Shown here: piece by piece, positions 22,314-29,688 of the stretch | Layout: every line of letters begins with the position of its first letter | How positions within the stretch are numbered: position 1 is the stretch's first letter | Assembly (NCBI GenBank): GCA_000435715.1 | Contig: FR882591.1 | Coordinates: 20,568-55,525 of the forward strand | Source: Firmicutes bacterium CAG:145 | GTDB taxonomy: Bacteria > Bacillota > Clostridia > Peptostreptococcales > Anaerovoracaceae | DNA length: 34,958 nucleotides | Direction of reading: 5' to 3' | Made by a program: the position numbers and the translations under genes | The notes under the pieces: model-generated | Seen by the model: the letters and a program-made list of their open reading frames with translations, nothing else | Database searches by the model: none | Told to the model about the DNA's origin: nothing

Positions 22314-22777
22314 CAAAACCTTTCTTTCATCTTCCGGTCTATGTCCCTTGCGGCGTCTCTCTTAGCGATAGACTCGCGCTTATCATAGTTTTTCTTTCCC
22401 CGGGCCACCGCTATCTGGATCTTTGCCCTTCCGTCCTCATTTATGTACATCTCAAGGGGTACCACAGTCAGACCCTTCATGGTGGTATATCCTATGAGCT
22501 TGCTGATTTCTCTCTTATGAAGAAGCAGCTTTCTCGGCCTGAGGGAATCCACGTTGAATCGGTTGCCCTGTTCATAAGGGCTTATGTTCATACCATATAT
22601 GAAGACCTCGCCCTTTTCTATCTTTGCATAGCTCTCCTTTATGCTGACCTTCCCCTGCCTCACAGACTTTATTTCAGTTCCCGTGAGGACTATTCCCGCC
22701 TCGTAAGTTTCTTCTATAAAATAATCGTGTCTTGCCTTTTTATTGCCTGCCACAAGTTTTCGTTCTCTTTTTGACAT
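22313..22777 (-). CDS. smpB: SsrA-binding protein SmpB
   Basis: The product is 154 aa, the usual SmpB size. The OB-fold carries IEETYEAGIVLTGTEIKSVRQGKVSIKESYAKI and GMNISPYEQGNRFNVDSLRPRKLLLHKREISKL. The C-terminal tail ARGKKNYDKRESIAKRDAARDIDRKMKERF becomes helical in the ribosome mRNA channel. The start at 22777 follows AGGAG by 6 nt; longer starts up to 22804 run through the ribosome site. SmpB brings alanyl-tmRNA to stalled ribosomes. Its RNA partner gene ssrA is two genes downstream on the same strand. Confidence 0.97.
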   Translation of the reverse strand: MSKRERKLVAGNKKARHDYFIEETYEAGIVLTGTEIKSVRQGKVSIKESYAKIEKGEVFIYGMNISPYEQGNRFNVDSLRPRKLLLHKREISKLIGYTTMKGLTVVPLEMYINEDGRAKIQIAVARGKKNYDKRESIAKRDAARDIDRKMKERF

Positions 22778-22852
22778 CATAAACTCCTGATTCTTACATA
22801 TCATCTGTTTTCATCTCCGCAATACGAATCTGAGAAGCGCCCGCTCCTCATC

Positions 22853-23209
22853 TTAAAACAGTATGACTTTACCCAAAATATCCTCTTTCCTGACGGTGGT
22901 CTCCTGATCTTCGATCAGATTGGCATCGCAGGATAATACCATCTCATCCTGAAGGACTCTTTCTACTCTTCTCATCAAAACTCCGTTGTCACCGTCCACA
23001 ACGTAGTAAGGCTGTCTGTATGCTACTATATCTCCCTCCGCCACATCATCTGTGTCGGCCAGAAGGTATATCAGAGCCTTTTGTCCGGGAGCTATAGACG
23101 GAAGCATAGATCCGCTTCCCGCTTCCACAAGCATGAAACTGCAATGTACCAATACCGCTAAACATATGCCCAGCAGGGCCGCGGTCAAGGTCAGAAAAAA
23201 TTTTTTCAT
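22853..23209 (-). CDS. S26-family signal-peptidase-like protein with altered base residue
   Basis: The product is 118 aa. One N-terminal membrane helix (3-28) is followed by GSGSMLPSIAPGQ with the nucleophile Ser34 and by GDIVAYR. Where type I signal peptidases have the catalytic Lys before RV, this protein has LMRRVERV (Arg80). The SCDAN segment near residue 94 replaces the usual GDN motif, as in SipW/ER-type enzymes, which however use His as the base. Activity is therefore uncertain. It lies between lepB and smpB; GAGGTGAAAG precedes the ATG. The 158 bp up to lepB hold no gene I can see. Confidence 0.75.
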   Translation of the reverse strand: MKKFFLTLTAALLGICLAVLVHCSFMLVEAGSGSMLPSIAPGQKALIYLLADTDDVAEGDIVAYRQPYYVVDGDNGVLMRRVERVLQDEMVLSCDANLIEDQETTVRKEDILGKVILF

Positions 23210-23367
23210 CTTTCACCTCAGAGTTCGCCCGGGACGTCTGAGTTTTTTTCAATATAGGACTCGGCTTCGCAAAAGTTCAGCAGAAGATTATTGCCGTGCC
23301 GGTAAAGACCTGAAATATCCTTGCGCTTACTATTGAGGTAAGCTTCAGCCCGCGCCGGTCATATTTT

Positions 23368-23892
23368 TTATCCGAAATATTCGATACTATTGAAAGGGAA
23401 TATCCTCAGGACCACTTTCCCTAAGACGGTATCTTCATCTATCTGACCTACGGCAGGAGAGCGGCTGTCCTGACTCACATATCTGTTATCGCCCATGACG
23501 AAGAGCTTTCCCTCTTCTACAGTTATCTCTTCCATCTCGCCGGACATTCCCTGCTCTGCCACATACGGCTCCTGGATAGTCTGGCCGTTAAGTATGACGT
23601 ATCCGTCTTCTATCGCAATAGTATCGCCCGGAAGCCCTATTATCCTCTTGATGAGATACTTGGGCTTGCCGTTGTCATCAAGCAGAGAGGACTTAAAGAC
23701 GATGATATCGCCCCTCTCCATATCCCCAAACAGTTTATATGCCTGTTTGCTCACTATGACATAATCTTTGGAATAAAAATTAGGCTGCATAGACTCTTGT
23801 TGTATTATTATAGGTTTAAAAAAGAACAGCAGCACTGCCGCTATTACGACTGCTATAGCAATATCTCTTATCCATCCCCAGGCTTCTTTCAT
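23368..23892 (-). CDS. lepB: Signal peptidase I
   Basis: The product is 174 aa. A single N-terminal anchor (8-26), QQESMQPNF with nucleophile Ser34, YLIKRIIGLPGD with general base Lys82, and FVMGDNRYVSQDSR near 131-144 give the complete set of type I signal peptidase boxes. It cuts signal peptides from exported proteins on the outer membrane face. Short Gram-positive enzymes of this type have one membrane helix, as here. It starts 22 nt after the pseudouridine synthase stop with GTGGAG, so it is in one operon with it. Confidence 0.95.
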   Translation of the reverse strand: MKEAWGWIRDIAIAVVIAAVLLFFFKPIIIQQESMQPNFYSKDYVIVSKQAYKLFGDMERGDIIVFKSSLLDDNGKPKYLIKRIIGLPGDTIAIEDGYVILNGQTIQEPYVAEQGMSGEMEEITVEEGKLFVMGDNRYVSQDSRSPAVGQIDEDTVLGKVVLRIFPFNSIEYFG

Positions 23893-23914
23893 TTATTTTC
23901 TCCACAAGTTAATT

Positions 23915-24901
23915 TTAGCCGAATATATCCTTTTTTATTCTCTGGAACCGCTCCGGAAGACTGCATTCAAACTCCCGGCCGCTGAGATAGCTAAGCGGTC
24001 CGTCTTCTCTGCACAGGCCGAACCTGAGCTTGTACGCATGCAGCAGCTGAGTGGTAAGTCCGTATTTTTCCTTGACGTATCTGTTCACCGCGTCATTTCC
24101 GTACTTGGAGTCTCCTATTATCGGAAAACCCGCTCCCGCCAACTGAACGCGTATCTGGTGAGTCCTCCCCGTATGTATGTTAGCCGCAGCCAGCGTATAA
24201 CTGTATCTGCCTTCTGATACTTCTATGGGAACTATATCGGTTTCCATTATCTTTCCTGTATCGTCCCCTGCAGATACCAGATTGCGCGAGACGTCTTTGG
24301 TCATAGTATCCTTTAGTTTTAAAGGATAATCTATTTTGCCTGTCGCTATAGTCATGTACAGTTTCTCTATACCGTCTCTTTCTCTGAGCATTCGGTTGAG
24401 CTCCTGCAGAGAAGCTAAGGTCTTACCGAAGAGAACCAGTCCTGTAGTATTTCTGTCCAGTCTGTTGGCAGGAGAAGGGACAAAAGTTTTTTCTGTTCGG
24501 GGATCATAATCGCCCTTTTCTATAAGATAAGAAACGACCTGATTGGCAAGGTGATTCTTCTTTTCTCTATAATCGCCGTGCGTAAGAAGTCCAAGCGGCT
24601 TGTCAGCTATGAGGATCTGACTGTCCTCGTAGACGACGGAAAACTGCTTCTTAGCAGAAGGTTTCTTTTCCGTTCTGCGGCTACCGCCTCTGAGGAGCGA
24701 AGCTTCTTCTTCAGCCATATAAAGGATTAGCTGATCTCCGGTCTCTATCAGCGTCTCGGGCCTTTTTCTCTTTCCGTTGATTTTCACATCTTTTCTTATG
24801 AGCCTGTATATATGGCTCAGAGAAGCCTCTGGAAAATATTTCTTGAGAAATCTGTCGAGCCGCTGATTTCCTTGATTTTCTCCTATAGTTATTTTTATCA
24901 T
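23915..24901 (-). CDS. RluA/RluC/RluD-family pseudouridine synthase
   Basis: The product is 328 aa. An S4 RNA-binding domain (about 10-75; QRLDRFLKKYFPEASLSHIYRLI) is followed by the catalytic domain with ANRLDRNTTGLVLFGK (catalytic Asp149). The usual HRLD is NRLD here. IHTGRTHQIRVQLAGAGFPIIGDSKYG is the conserved RluA-family segment. It probably modifies 23S rRNA uridines (RluC/RluD-like); the target is not deducible. A TATAAT lies only 7 nt before the ATG and there is no clear ribosome binding site, so the message may be leaderless. Confidence 0.88.
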   Translation of the reverse strand: MIKITIGENQGNQRLDRFLKKYFPEASLSHIYRLIRKDVKINGKRKRPETLIETGDQLILYMAEEEASLLRGGSRRTEKKPSAKKQFSVVYEDSQILIADKPLGLLTHGDYREKKNHLANQVVSYLIEKGDYDPRTEKTFVPSPANRLDRNTTGLVLFGKTLASLQELNRMLRERDGIEKLYMTIATGKIDYPLKLKDTMTKDVSRNLVSAGDDTGKIMETDIVPIEVSEGRYSYTLAAANIHTGRTHQIRVQLAGAGFPIIGDSKYGNDAVNRYVKEKYGLTTQLLHAYKLRFGLCREDGPLSYLSGREFECSLPERFQRIKKDIFG

Positions 24902-24908
24902 GTCACAT

Positions 24909-24914
24909 ATTATA
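24909..24914 (-). promoter_or_regulatory. -10 box directly before the pseudouridine synthase start
   Basis: Minus strand TATAAT, 7 nt from the ATG; the -35 region is only a T run. Transcription would begin at or next to the start codon. Confidence 0.45.
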
Positions 24915-24926
24915 CACCAAAACTCC

Positions 24927-24955
24927 TTGAGAAAAAAGCATTTATCTGATAAAAT
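24927..24955 (+). promoter_or_regulatory. sigma-A promoter of the MltG-stub gene
   Basis: TTGAGA, 17 bp, TAAAAT; start codon 27 bp downstream. It is divergent from the pseudouridine synthase. Confidence 0.75.
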
Positions 24956-24982
24956 GTACGTGTAAAGTTTCGGGAGGAGATT

Positions 24983-25507
24983 ATGAAAAAATTTAAAGAC
25001 TTCTTATACGACAAAAATGACATAATTATAGCATTATTGATCTTGGTGGTAGCTTCTCTCCTCATCATCTGGAGAATGGAAGCTATAATGGAGTATCCTA
25101 AGACTCTGATCTCCGATACCGAGTCTACATCCACTGAACTGGACAGCGCCGCAGATGAAGGCCAGGCCGAGGATCCGGCCGCAGGTGATACCTCTGATCA
25201 GGGTTCTTCTGATCAGGATGCTCAAGACGGCGACGGGCCAGACAACAGCCAGGCAGACACAGGCGATACTTCGGCGCTGTGGTCAAACGGAGTTCTTTCC
25301 AGAGACGTCGAGGTTAAAGTAAGCGGTTCCAGCGCAGCTGAAGCGGTCGAATGCCTCGTCGCAGCAGGATTGTTCGACGATTACGCCGATTACCAGTCAG
25401 CTTGTACAAGCGCAGGCCTGGATCACCAGAAAGTGAGCGCCGGCACCTTCACCTTCACCAAAGGATCCGCCAAAACGGATATAGCTAGGGCAGTGAACTG
25501 GAGCTGA
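24983..25507 (+). CDS. Membrane protein with MltG/YceG-like LysM-type domain, no catalytic domain
   Basis: The product is 174 aa: a short cytoplasmic head, one helix (about 13-30), an acidic low-complexity linker rich in Asp, Ser, Gln and Gly (about 43-97), then a domain ending ALWSNGVLSRD.. with VKVSGSSAAEAVECLVAAGLFDDY and KVSAGTFTFTKGSAKTDIARAV. This last part resembles the N-terminal domain of MltG, the endolytic murein transglycosylase, but the catalytic part is absent. Similar stubs are found in Firmicutes; a role at the cell wall is inferred. CGGGAGGAG precedes the ATG and a strong terminator follows. Confidence 0.7.
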   Translation: MKKFKDFLYDKNDIIIALLILVVASLLIIWRMEAIMEYPKTLISDTESTSTELDSAADEGQAEDPAAGDTSDQGSSDQDAQDGDGPDNSQADTGDTSALWSNGVLSRDVEVKVSGSSAAEAVECLVAAGLFDDYADYQSACTSAGLDHQKVSAGTFTFTKGSAKTDIARAVNWS

Positions 25508-25530
25508 TTCTTTCGTGACAGCAATATTCA

Positions 25531-25563
25531 GGGTGTCTCTCATAAATGAGAGACACCCTTTTT
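25531..25563 (+). terminator. terminator of the MltG-stub gene
   Basis: GGGTGTCTCTCA, 4-nt loop, perfect complement, then five T. Confidence 0.95.
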
Positions 25564-25569
25564 AATCCC

Positions 25570-25836
25570 TTATCTGCTGAGAAGTTCTATGACTCTCTGC
25601 AGCCTAACTCTCTGGCTTTTATCCATCATAGGCGCGATATTTCTGAGCATTTCCATCTGTTTATCGTAGGTAACGTTATTTGCCTTCAGCTGCTGCTTGA
25701 TCTTCAGTATCTCTCTCTCCAGCTCTGCGTCGCTCTTTGACGACAGATAAGACAGAGCGTCTCTGCCCATATTTTTTCCGCTGGATATACCCAGCTGACC
25801 TGCTATCTCCCCTATCATCTTTTCATTTAATTCCAT
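25570..25836 (-). CDS. Small conserved-looking protein, unknown function
   Basis: The product is 88 aa, charged and probably all-helical, with a coiled-coil-like middle (DAELEREILKIKQQLKAN) and an end MLRNIAPMMDKSQRVRLQRVIELL. It has no signal or membrane segment. TAGGAGG precedes the ATG at good spacing. It is divergent from the Gly/Pro-rich gene at 25949, which carries a related-looking LHKMTDIMNRMDNLGQM stretch, so the two may work together. I do not recognise a family. Confidence 0.65.
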   Translation of the reverse strand: MELNEKMIGEIAGQLGISSGKNMGRDALSYLSSKSDAELEREILKIKQQLKANNVTYDKQMEMLRNIAPMMDKSQRVRLQRVIELLSR

Positions 25837-25862
25837 AAATCAACCTCCTATTTGTGCTTTCT

Positions 25863-25890
25863 ATTACAATCTATGCACGACGGCAGTCAA
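25863..25890 (-). promoter_or_regulatory. promoter of the 88-aa gene
   Basis: Minus strand TTGACT, 16 bp, TGTAAT. Confidence 0.55.
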
Positions 25891-25948
25891 AATTTCATAT
25901 TATGGAACATACCTTTAATCTACAACGGGTCAATCAGGAGGTTTACAT

Positions 25949-26380
25949 ATGGCTAATAATTCGGGGATCATAGGAGTAGCCGCCGTCCTTTTAATTGCGG
26001 CCGCATCAGGGCAGGGCGGTCTTGGAGACATACTCGGAGGCGGAAGTTCTCAGGGCCGTCAAAGGCCTCCGGCTCCTTTAGGAGGAGGCCTTCCCATAAA
26101 AGCCTTTGAGCTCGGCAGTATTCTCAAGGATCTTCACAAGATGACGGATATCATGAACAGAATGGATAATCTGGGGCAGATGGTCCTCAATCCGCCCCCT
26201 CCTCCGAAGCTTCCGCCTCCCGGCGAACTCTTCGGCAAAGCTATGCCTGACTTGAGCGGAATAATCGAAAATATAGGACCTCTGATGGCCGCTTTCACAG
26301 GAGGAGCAGGCTCGGGCGGCAGTTCAAAGTTCGATATGAGTTCCCTGTTCGGGGATGAAAATGAAAATGACATCTTTTAA
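25949..26380 (+). CDS. Gly/Pro-rich small protein with N-terminal hydrophobic segment, unknown function
   Basis: The product is 143 aa. A hydrophobic stretch (about 7-20, IIGVAAVLLIAAAS) is followed by Gly/Ser-rich text, a helical middle (about 52-76), a polyproline run PPPPPKLPPPGE (about 79-90), a second hydrophobic helix and a Gly-rich acidic end. This is low-complexity structural-protein-like composition; a spore or envelope role is possible but only a guess. CAGGAGGT precedes the ATG. Its divergent neighbour at 25570 is probably its partner. No terminator is visible before the aldolase promoter. Confidence 0.6.
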   Translation: MANNSGIIGVAAVLLIAAASGQGGLGDILGGGSSQGRQRPPAPLGGGLPIKAFELGSILKDLHKMTDIMNRMDNLGQMVLNPPPPPKLPPPGELFGKAMPDLSGIIENIGPLMAAFTGGAGSGGSSKFDMSSLFGDENENDIF

Positions 26381-26390
26381 TCTTTCCTTC

Positions 26391-26519
26391 GTTGGTGTAT
26401 AATATATTAAATTTATCTATAACTTTCAGACGGTTGATCAGATGTCCTGCTCCTTGAACCAAAAAGTCAGGGTATCTGATGTTAGTCACGATGTCTGAAT
26501 ATATTATCGGAGGTTAAAA
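26391..26519 (+). promoter_or_regulatory. promoter and hairpin leader of fba
   Basis: TATAAT at 26398-26403 with a weak -35; about 110 nt of leader follow. ATCAGAT-GT-CCTG (26437-26449) pairs with CAGG-GT-ATCTGAT (26468-26480), a long stem with one internal loop. It does not cover the GGAGG ribosome site at 26510-26514. Confidence 0.5.
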
Positions 26520-27449
26520 ATGGCATTAGTAACCACAAGAGAAATGTTTGCAAAGGCTCTGAGATCTGATTACGCTATAGGAGCTTTCAATGTAAATAAT
26601 ATGGAAATAATACAAGGTATCGTAGAAGCTGCTCAGGAAGAAAATTCGGCTCTGATCCTTCAGGTATCGGCCGGCGCCCGCAAGTACGCCAAGCCTGCTT
26701 ACCTGCTCAAGCTGGTAGAGGCAGCCATCGAAGACACGGGACTGGATATCGCTCTTCACCTTGATCACGGTGAGGATTTCGATATATGCAAAAAATGTGT
26801 GGACGACGGATTTACATCAGTCATGATAGACGGATCAAAACATCCTTTTGAAGAGAACATCAGACTCACAAAAGAAGTGGTGGACTACGCTCACGCTCAC
26901 GGCGTAGTGGTAGAGGCAGAGCTGGGCAAACTGGCTGGAGTAGAAGACGACGTCAAGGTGGATGCGCGCTCGGCTACCTTTACTGATCCTGACGAGGCCG
27001 CCGAATTCGTCGAGAGAACAGGCGTAGATTCTCTGGCTATTGCTATCGGTACCAGCCACGGAGCATATAAATTTAAAGGCGATCCCTATCTCGACTTTGA
27101 AAGACTCAAGACTATACATGGATTGATACCTGAAACTCCGCTGGTTCTCCATGGAGCCTCTACTGTACTTAAGGAATTCGTAGACAAGTGCAATCAATAC
27201 GGAGGCGATATTCCGGGAGCCCGCGGCGTTCCGGAGGATATGATAAGAGAATCCACTAAATACGGCATATGCAAGGTCAATATAGATACAGATCTTCGTC
27301 TTGCCCTCACGGCAGAAGTAAGAAAATTCTTAGCAGAAAATCCTGCCGAATTTGATCCTCGTAAGTACCTCGGCCCGGGAAGGCAGGCCATAAAGTCCAT
27401 GGTGCAGCATAAGATCAAAAATGTTCTGGGCTGCTCAGGTTCCATGTGA
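26520..27449 (+). CDS. fba: Class II fructose-1,6-bisphosphate aldolase
   Basis: The product is 309 aa and cleaves fructose-1,6-bisphosphate to dihydroxyacetone phosphate and glyceraldehyde-3-phosphate in glycolysis, or the reverse in gluconeogenesis. Class II zinc-enzyme marks are ALHLDHGED with catalytic Asp82 and zinc ligand His83, VEAELGKLAGVED, AIAIGTSHGAYKF (second metal His), LVLHGAST and KVNIDTDLRLA for phosphate binding. Length and motifs fit FbaA of Clostridia. GGAGG precedes the ATG. The gene is monocistronic between its own leader and a strong terminator. Confidence 0.95.
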   Translation: MALVTTREMFAKALRSDYAIGAFNVNNMEIIQGIVEAAQEENSALILQVSAGARKYAKPAYLLKLVEAAIEDTGLDIALHLDHGEDFDICKKCVDDGFTSVMIDGSKHPFEENIRLTKEVVDYAHAHGVVVEAELGKLAGVEDDVKVDARSATFTDPDEAAEFVERTGVDSLAIAIGTSHGAYKFKGDPYLDFERLKTIHGLIPETPLVLHGASTVLKEFVDKCNQYGGDIPGARGVPEDMIRESTKYGICKVNIDTDLRLALTAEVRKFLAENPAEFDPRKYLGPGRQAIKSMVQHKIKNVLGCSGSM

Positions 27450-27475
27450 CCGTCCCAAGATTAAGTCAAAACAAA

Positions 27476-27543
27476 AGGGCGCATCCGGTAACCCGTGTTA
27501 AACACACATCTTCCGGCGTGGCGCCCTATTTTTGTTCATATTA
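27476..27543 (+). terminator. terminator of fba
   Basis: AGGGCGC and GCGCCCT close a longer stem that also contains CCGG/CCGG, followed by ATTTTTG. The other strand carries CTTTTGTTTT, so it may also stop the papain-like gene. Confidence 0.85.
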
Positions 27544-27554
27544 AAATCATAAAA

Positions 27555-28112
27555 TCATGTCGCCATGCTCGAAAGAGCAAGTCCGTTGACTCTCAGCGAT
27601 CTTATCTCTCCCTTAAAGACCTCCGTCGCTTCAGGGAGCAGAGACAGATCCATCGGCCCCACCAGAGACGGCTCGGAATTCTTAGCTATGGCTCCCGATT
27701 CGCTTAAAGCGTGGTAGACAAACTGGGAACAGAAAAAGTAATCTTCTCTCTCATACACTTTCTTAAACTTGCACATGGGCAATCCCACTATGCTGTATCT
27801 GTACCGCGCCCTGTTAAGTTCAAAGTAATTGAGTATTCTGACAAGATTTCCGTATACCTTGTCGCTGATCTTCAGTTCATAGACAGCGCATTTCATATTA
27901 TCGGAAGAACCCAGTATACCGTTATATACGCTCTCAATCGCAAAACCTGCAGGAAGCATAAGCCTACTGTATTTTCTCCCGAAGGTATAAAGTTCATTAA
28001 AACTACTGTCCAGTGAAATCGCAGCGTGGGTAAACTCACTCCTCGTTGCAAGGTAAACTATTTTTGAACATATAGTCGTGCTCTTTGTCAGTAAAATATA
28101 AATGCTCTTCAT
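27555..28112 (-). CDS. Permuted papain-like (NlpC/YiiX-type) protein
   Basis: The product is 185 aa. SEFTHAAISLD carries the His (29) and DYFFCSQFVYHAL the Cys (128), the reversed order of His before Cys being the mark of circularly permuted papain-like enzymes. LPAGFAIESVYNG and YSIVGLPM also match the group common in Clostridia. It has no signal peptide, so it is probably cytoplasmic. Members of this fold hydrolyse or transfer amide or ester bonds; the substrate is unknown. GGAGA precedes the ATG. It lies 94 nt after pncB in the same direction and may be read through from it. Confidence 0.8.
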   Translation of the reverse strand: MKSIYILLTKSTTICSKIVYLATRSEFTHAAISLDSSFNELYTFGRKYSRLMLPAGFAIESVYNGILGSSDNMKCAVYELKISDKVYGNLVRILNYFELNRARYRYSIVGLPMCKFKKVYEREDYFFCSQFVYHALSESGAIAKNSEPSLVGPMDLSLLPEATEVFKGEIRSLRVNGLALSSMAT

Positions 28113-28206
28113 GACGAATCTCCAAACTTGCTCATGTTCTTTTCTACAATATCATTTTACCACAGTAACGTTCAGAGTGCATTAACAAAATCTTAATTAT
28201 TTATTA

Positions 28207-29640
28207 CTATTTTGCGGCAAATTCTGACAGAAGGCTGTTTTTCACATCCCAAAGCTTCTGAGACAAGTCTACATAATACGTCTGCGGGTTTTCGAAACGG
28301 AGAGTTTCGTCCCACATGGTCTCCATCTGAGCCTTGCAGTAATCTCTTATCTCATCCACACCTGGGCTTTCATAAATGCACCTTCCCTTATCGAAGATCT
28401 GGACTCTCAGGTTGCGGACGTAATAATCTCTTATCTTAGTCCTCTTCCATACGGCGTTGGGATCGAATATCTCATATTCGGCCAACTCAGGTACCGTCTC
28501 GTCAGCAACGGTTATGACGTCGCCTCTGGCCTTTCCGGTCTTCTTGTCATAAAGCCTGAACACATGCTTAAATCCCGGATTAGTTATCTTTTCAACATTT
28601 TCGGAAATCTTTATCTTAGGAGTCAGCCTTCCGTCGGTCTCAAGAGCTACCAGCTTATATACGCCTCCGAAGACAGGCTCCGACTTGGCTGTTATCAGTC
28701 TCTCACCCACGCCGAAAGAATCTATGCAGGCGCCCTCCAGAATTACATCTCTTATTATGTATTCATCCAGAGAATTGGAAACCACTATCTGGCACTCCTC
28801 GAGGCCTGCCTCGTCCAGCATCTTGCGGGCTCTCTTGGTCAGATATGCCACGTCCCCGGAATCTATTCTTATGCCCATCCTGGCCGGCTTCATCTCTTTA
28901 AAGACTTTTATAGCCGCAGGAACTCCGGACTTGAGAACGTTATACGTGTCTACCAGAAGGGTGCAGTTGTCAGGATATATCTCAGCATATTTCTTGAATG
29001 CCGAATACTCGTCCGGATACATCTGTACCCAGCTGTGAGCCATGGTGCCCAGAGCCGATATGCCGTAATCTCTGTCTGCTATGGCGCAGGCCGTACCGAC
29101 ACATCCTCCTATATATGCAGCCCTGGCTCCGAATATGGCTGCCTCGGCGCCGTGGGCTCTTCTCGTGCCGAACTCCATCACGCCTCTGCCCTTGGCCGCC
29201 CTCACTATGCGGTTGGCTTTAGTGGCGATCAGGCTCTGATGATTGATAGTCAACAATATCATGGTTTCTATGAACTGAGCCTGTATCACCGGTCCTCTGA
29301 CGGTGACGATAGGCTCGTGAGGGAATATCGGAGTTCCTTCCGGAACTGCCCATACGTCGCACTGGAACTTAAATTCTCTGAGATACTGCAAAAAATCTTC
29401 GCAGAAAAGGTTTTTACCTCTCAGATACTCGATATCCTCATCGGTAAACTTGAGATTCCTCAGATAGTCGATCATCTGCTCTACTCCGGCCATGATCGCA
29501 TATCCCCCGCCGTCGGGCACTCGCCTGAAGAACATATCGAAATAGGCGATATCATCTGCCATACCTGTCTCAAAATAGCCGTTGGCCATGGTGAGCTCAT
29601 AAAAGTCTGTCAGCATGGTCAGATTCATTTTGTTTTCCAT
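28207..29640 (-). CDS. pncB: Nicotinate phosphoribosyltransferase
   Basis: The product is 477 aa and converts nicotinate and PRPP to nicotinate mononucleotide, the entry of the NAD salvage route. Family marks are LTMLTDFYELTMANGYF at the N-terminus, FFRRVPDGGGYAIMAG, GVMEFGTRRAHGAEAA for PRPP/substrate binding, GTMAHSWVQM with the phospho-His candidate, and MGIRIDSGDVAYL. Its length fits the Gram-positive PncB2-like type. GGAGG precedes the ATG. It starts 48 nt after the uvrA stop, so it could be read from the uvr transcript; no terminator is visible between. Confidence 0.95.
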   Translation of the reverse strand: MENKMNLTMLTDFYELTMANGYFETGMADDIAYFDMFFRRVPDGGGYAIMAGVEQMIDYLRNLKFTDEDIEYLRGKNLFCEDFLQYLREFKFQCDVWAVPEGTPIFPHEPIVTVRGPVIQAQFIETMILLTINHQSLIATKANRIVRAAKGRGVMEFGTRRAHGAEAAIFGARAAYIGGCVGTACAIADRDYGISALGTMAHSWVQMYPDEYSAFKKYAEIYPDNCTLLVDTYNVLKSGVPAAIKVFKEMKPARMGIRIDSGDVAYLTKRARKMLDEAGLEECQIVVSNSLDEYIIRDVILEGACIDSFGVGERLITAKSEPVFGGVYKLVALETDGRLTPKIKISENVEKITNPGFKHVFRLYDKKTGKARGDVITVADETVPELAEYEIFDPNAVWKRTKIRDYYVRNLRVQIFDKGRCIYESPGVDEIRDYCKAQMETMWDETLRFENPQTYYVDLSQKLWDVKNSLLSEFAAK

Positions 29641-29688
29641 TTGGATTTCCTCCGTGTGATTTTAAGGCGGCTTTTTTATCCGCCGTTT

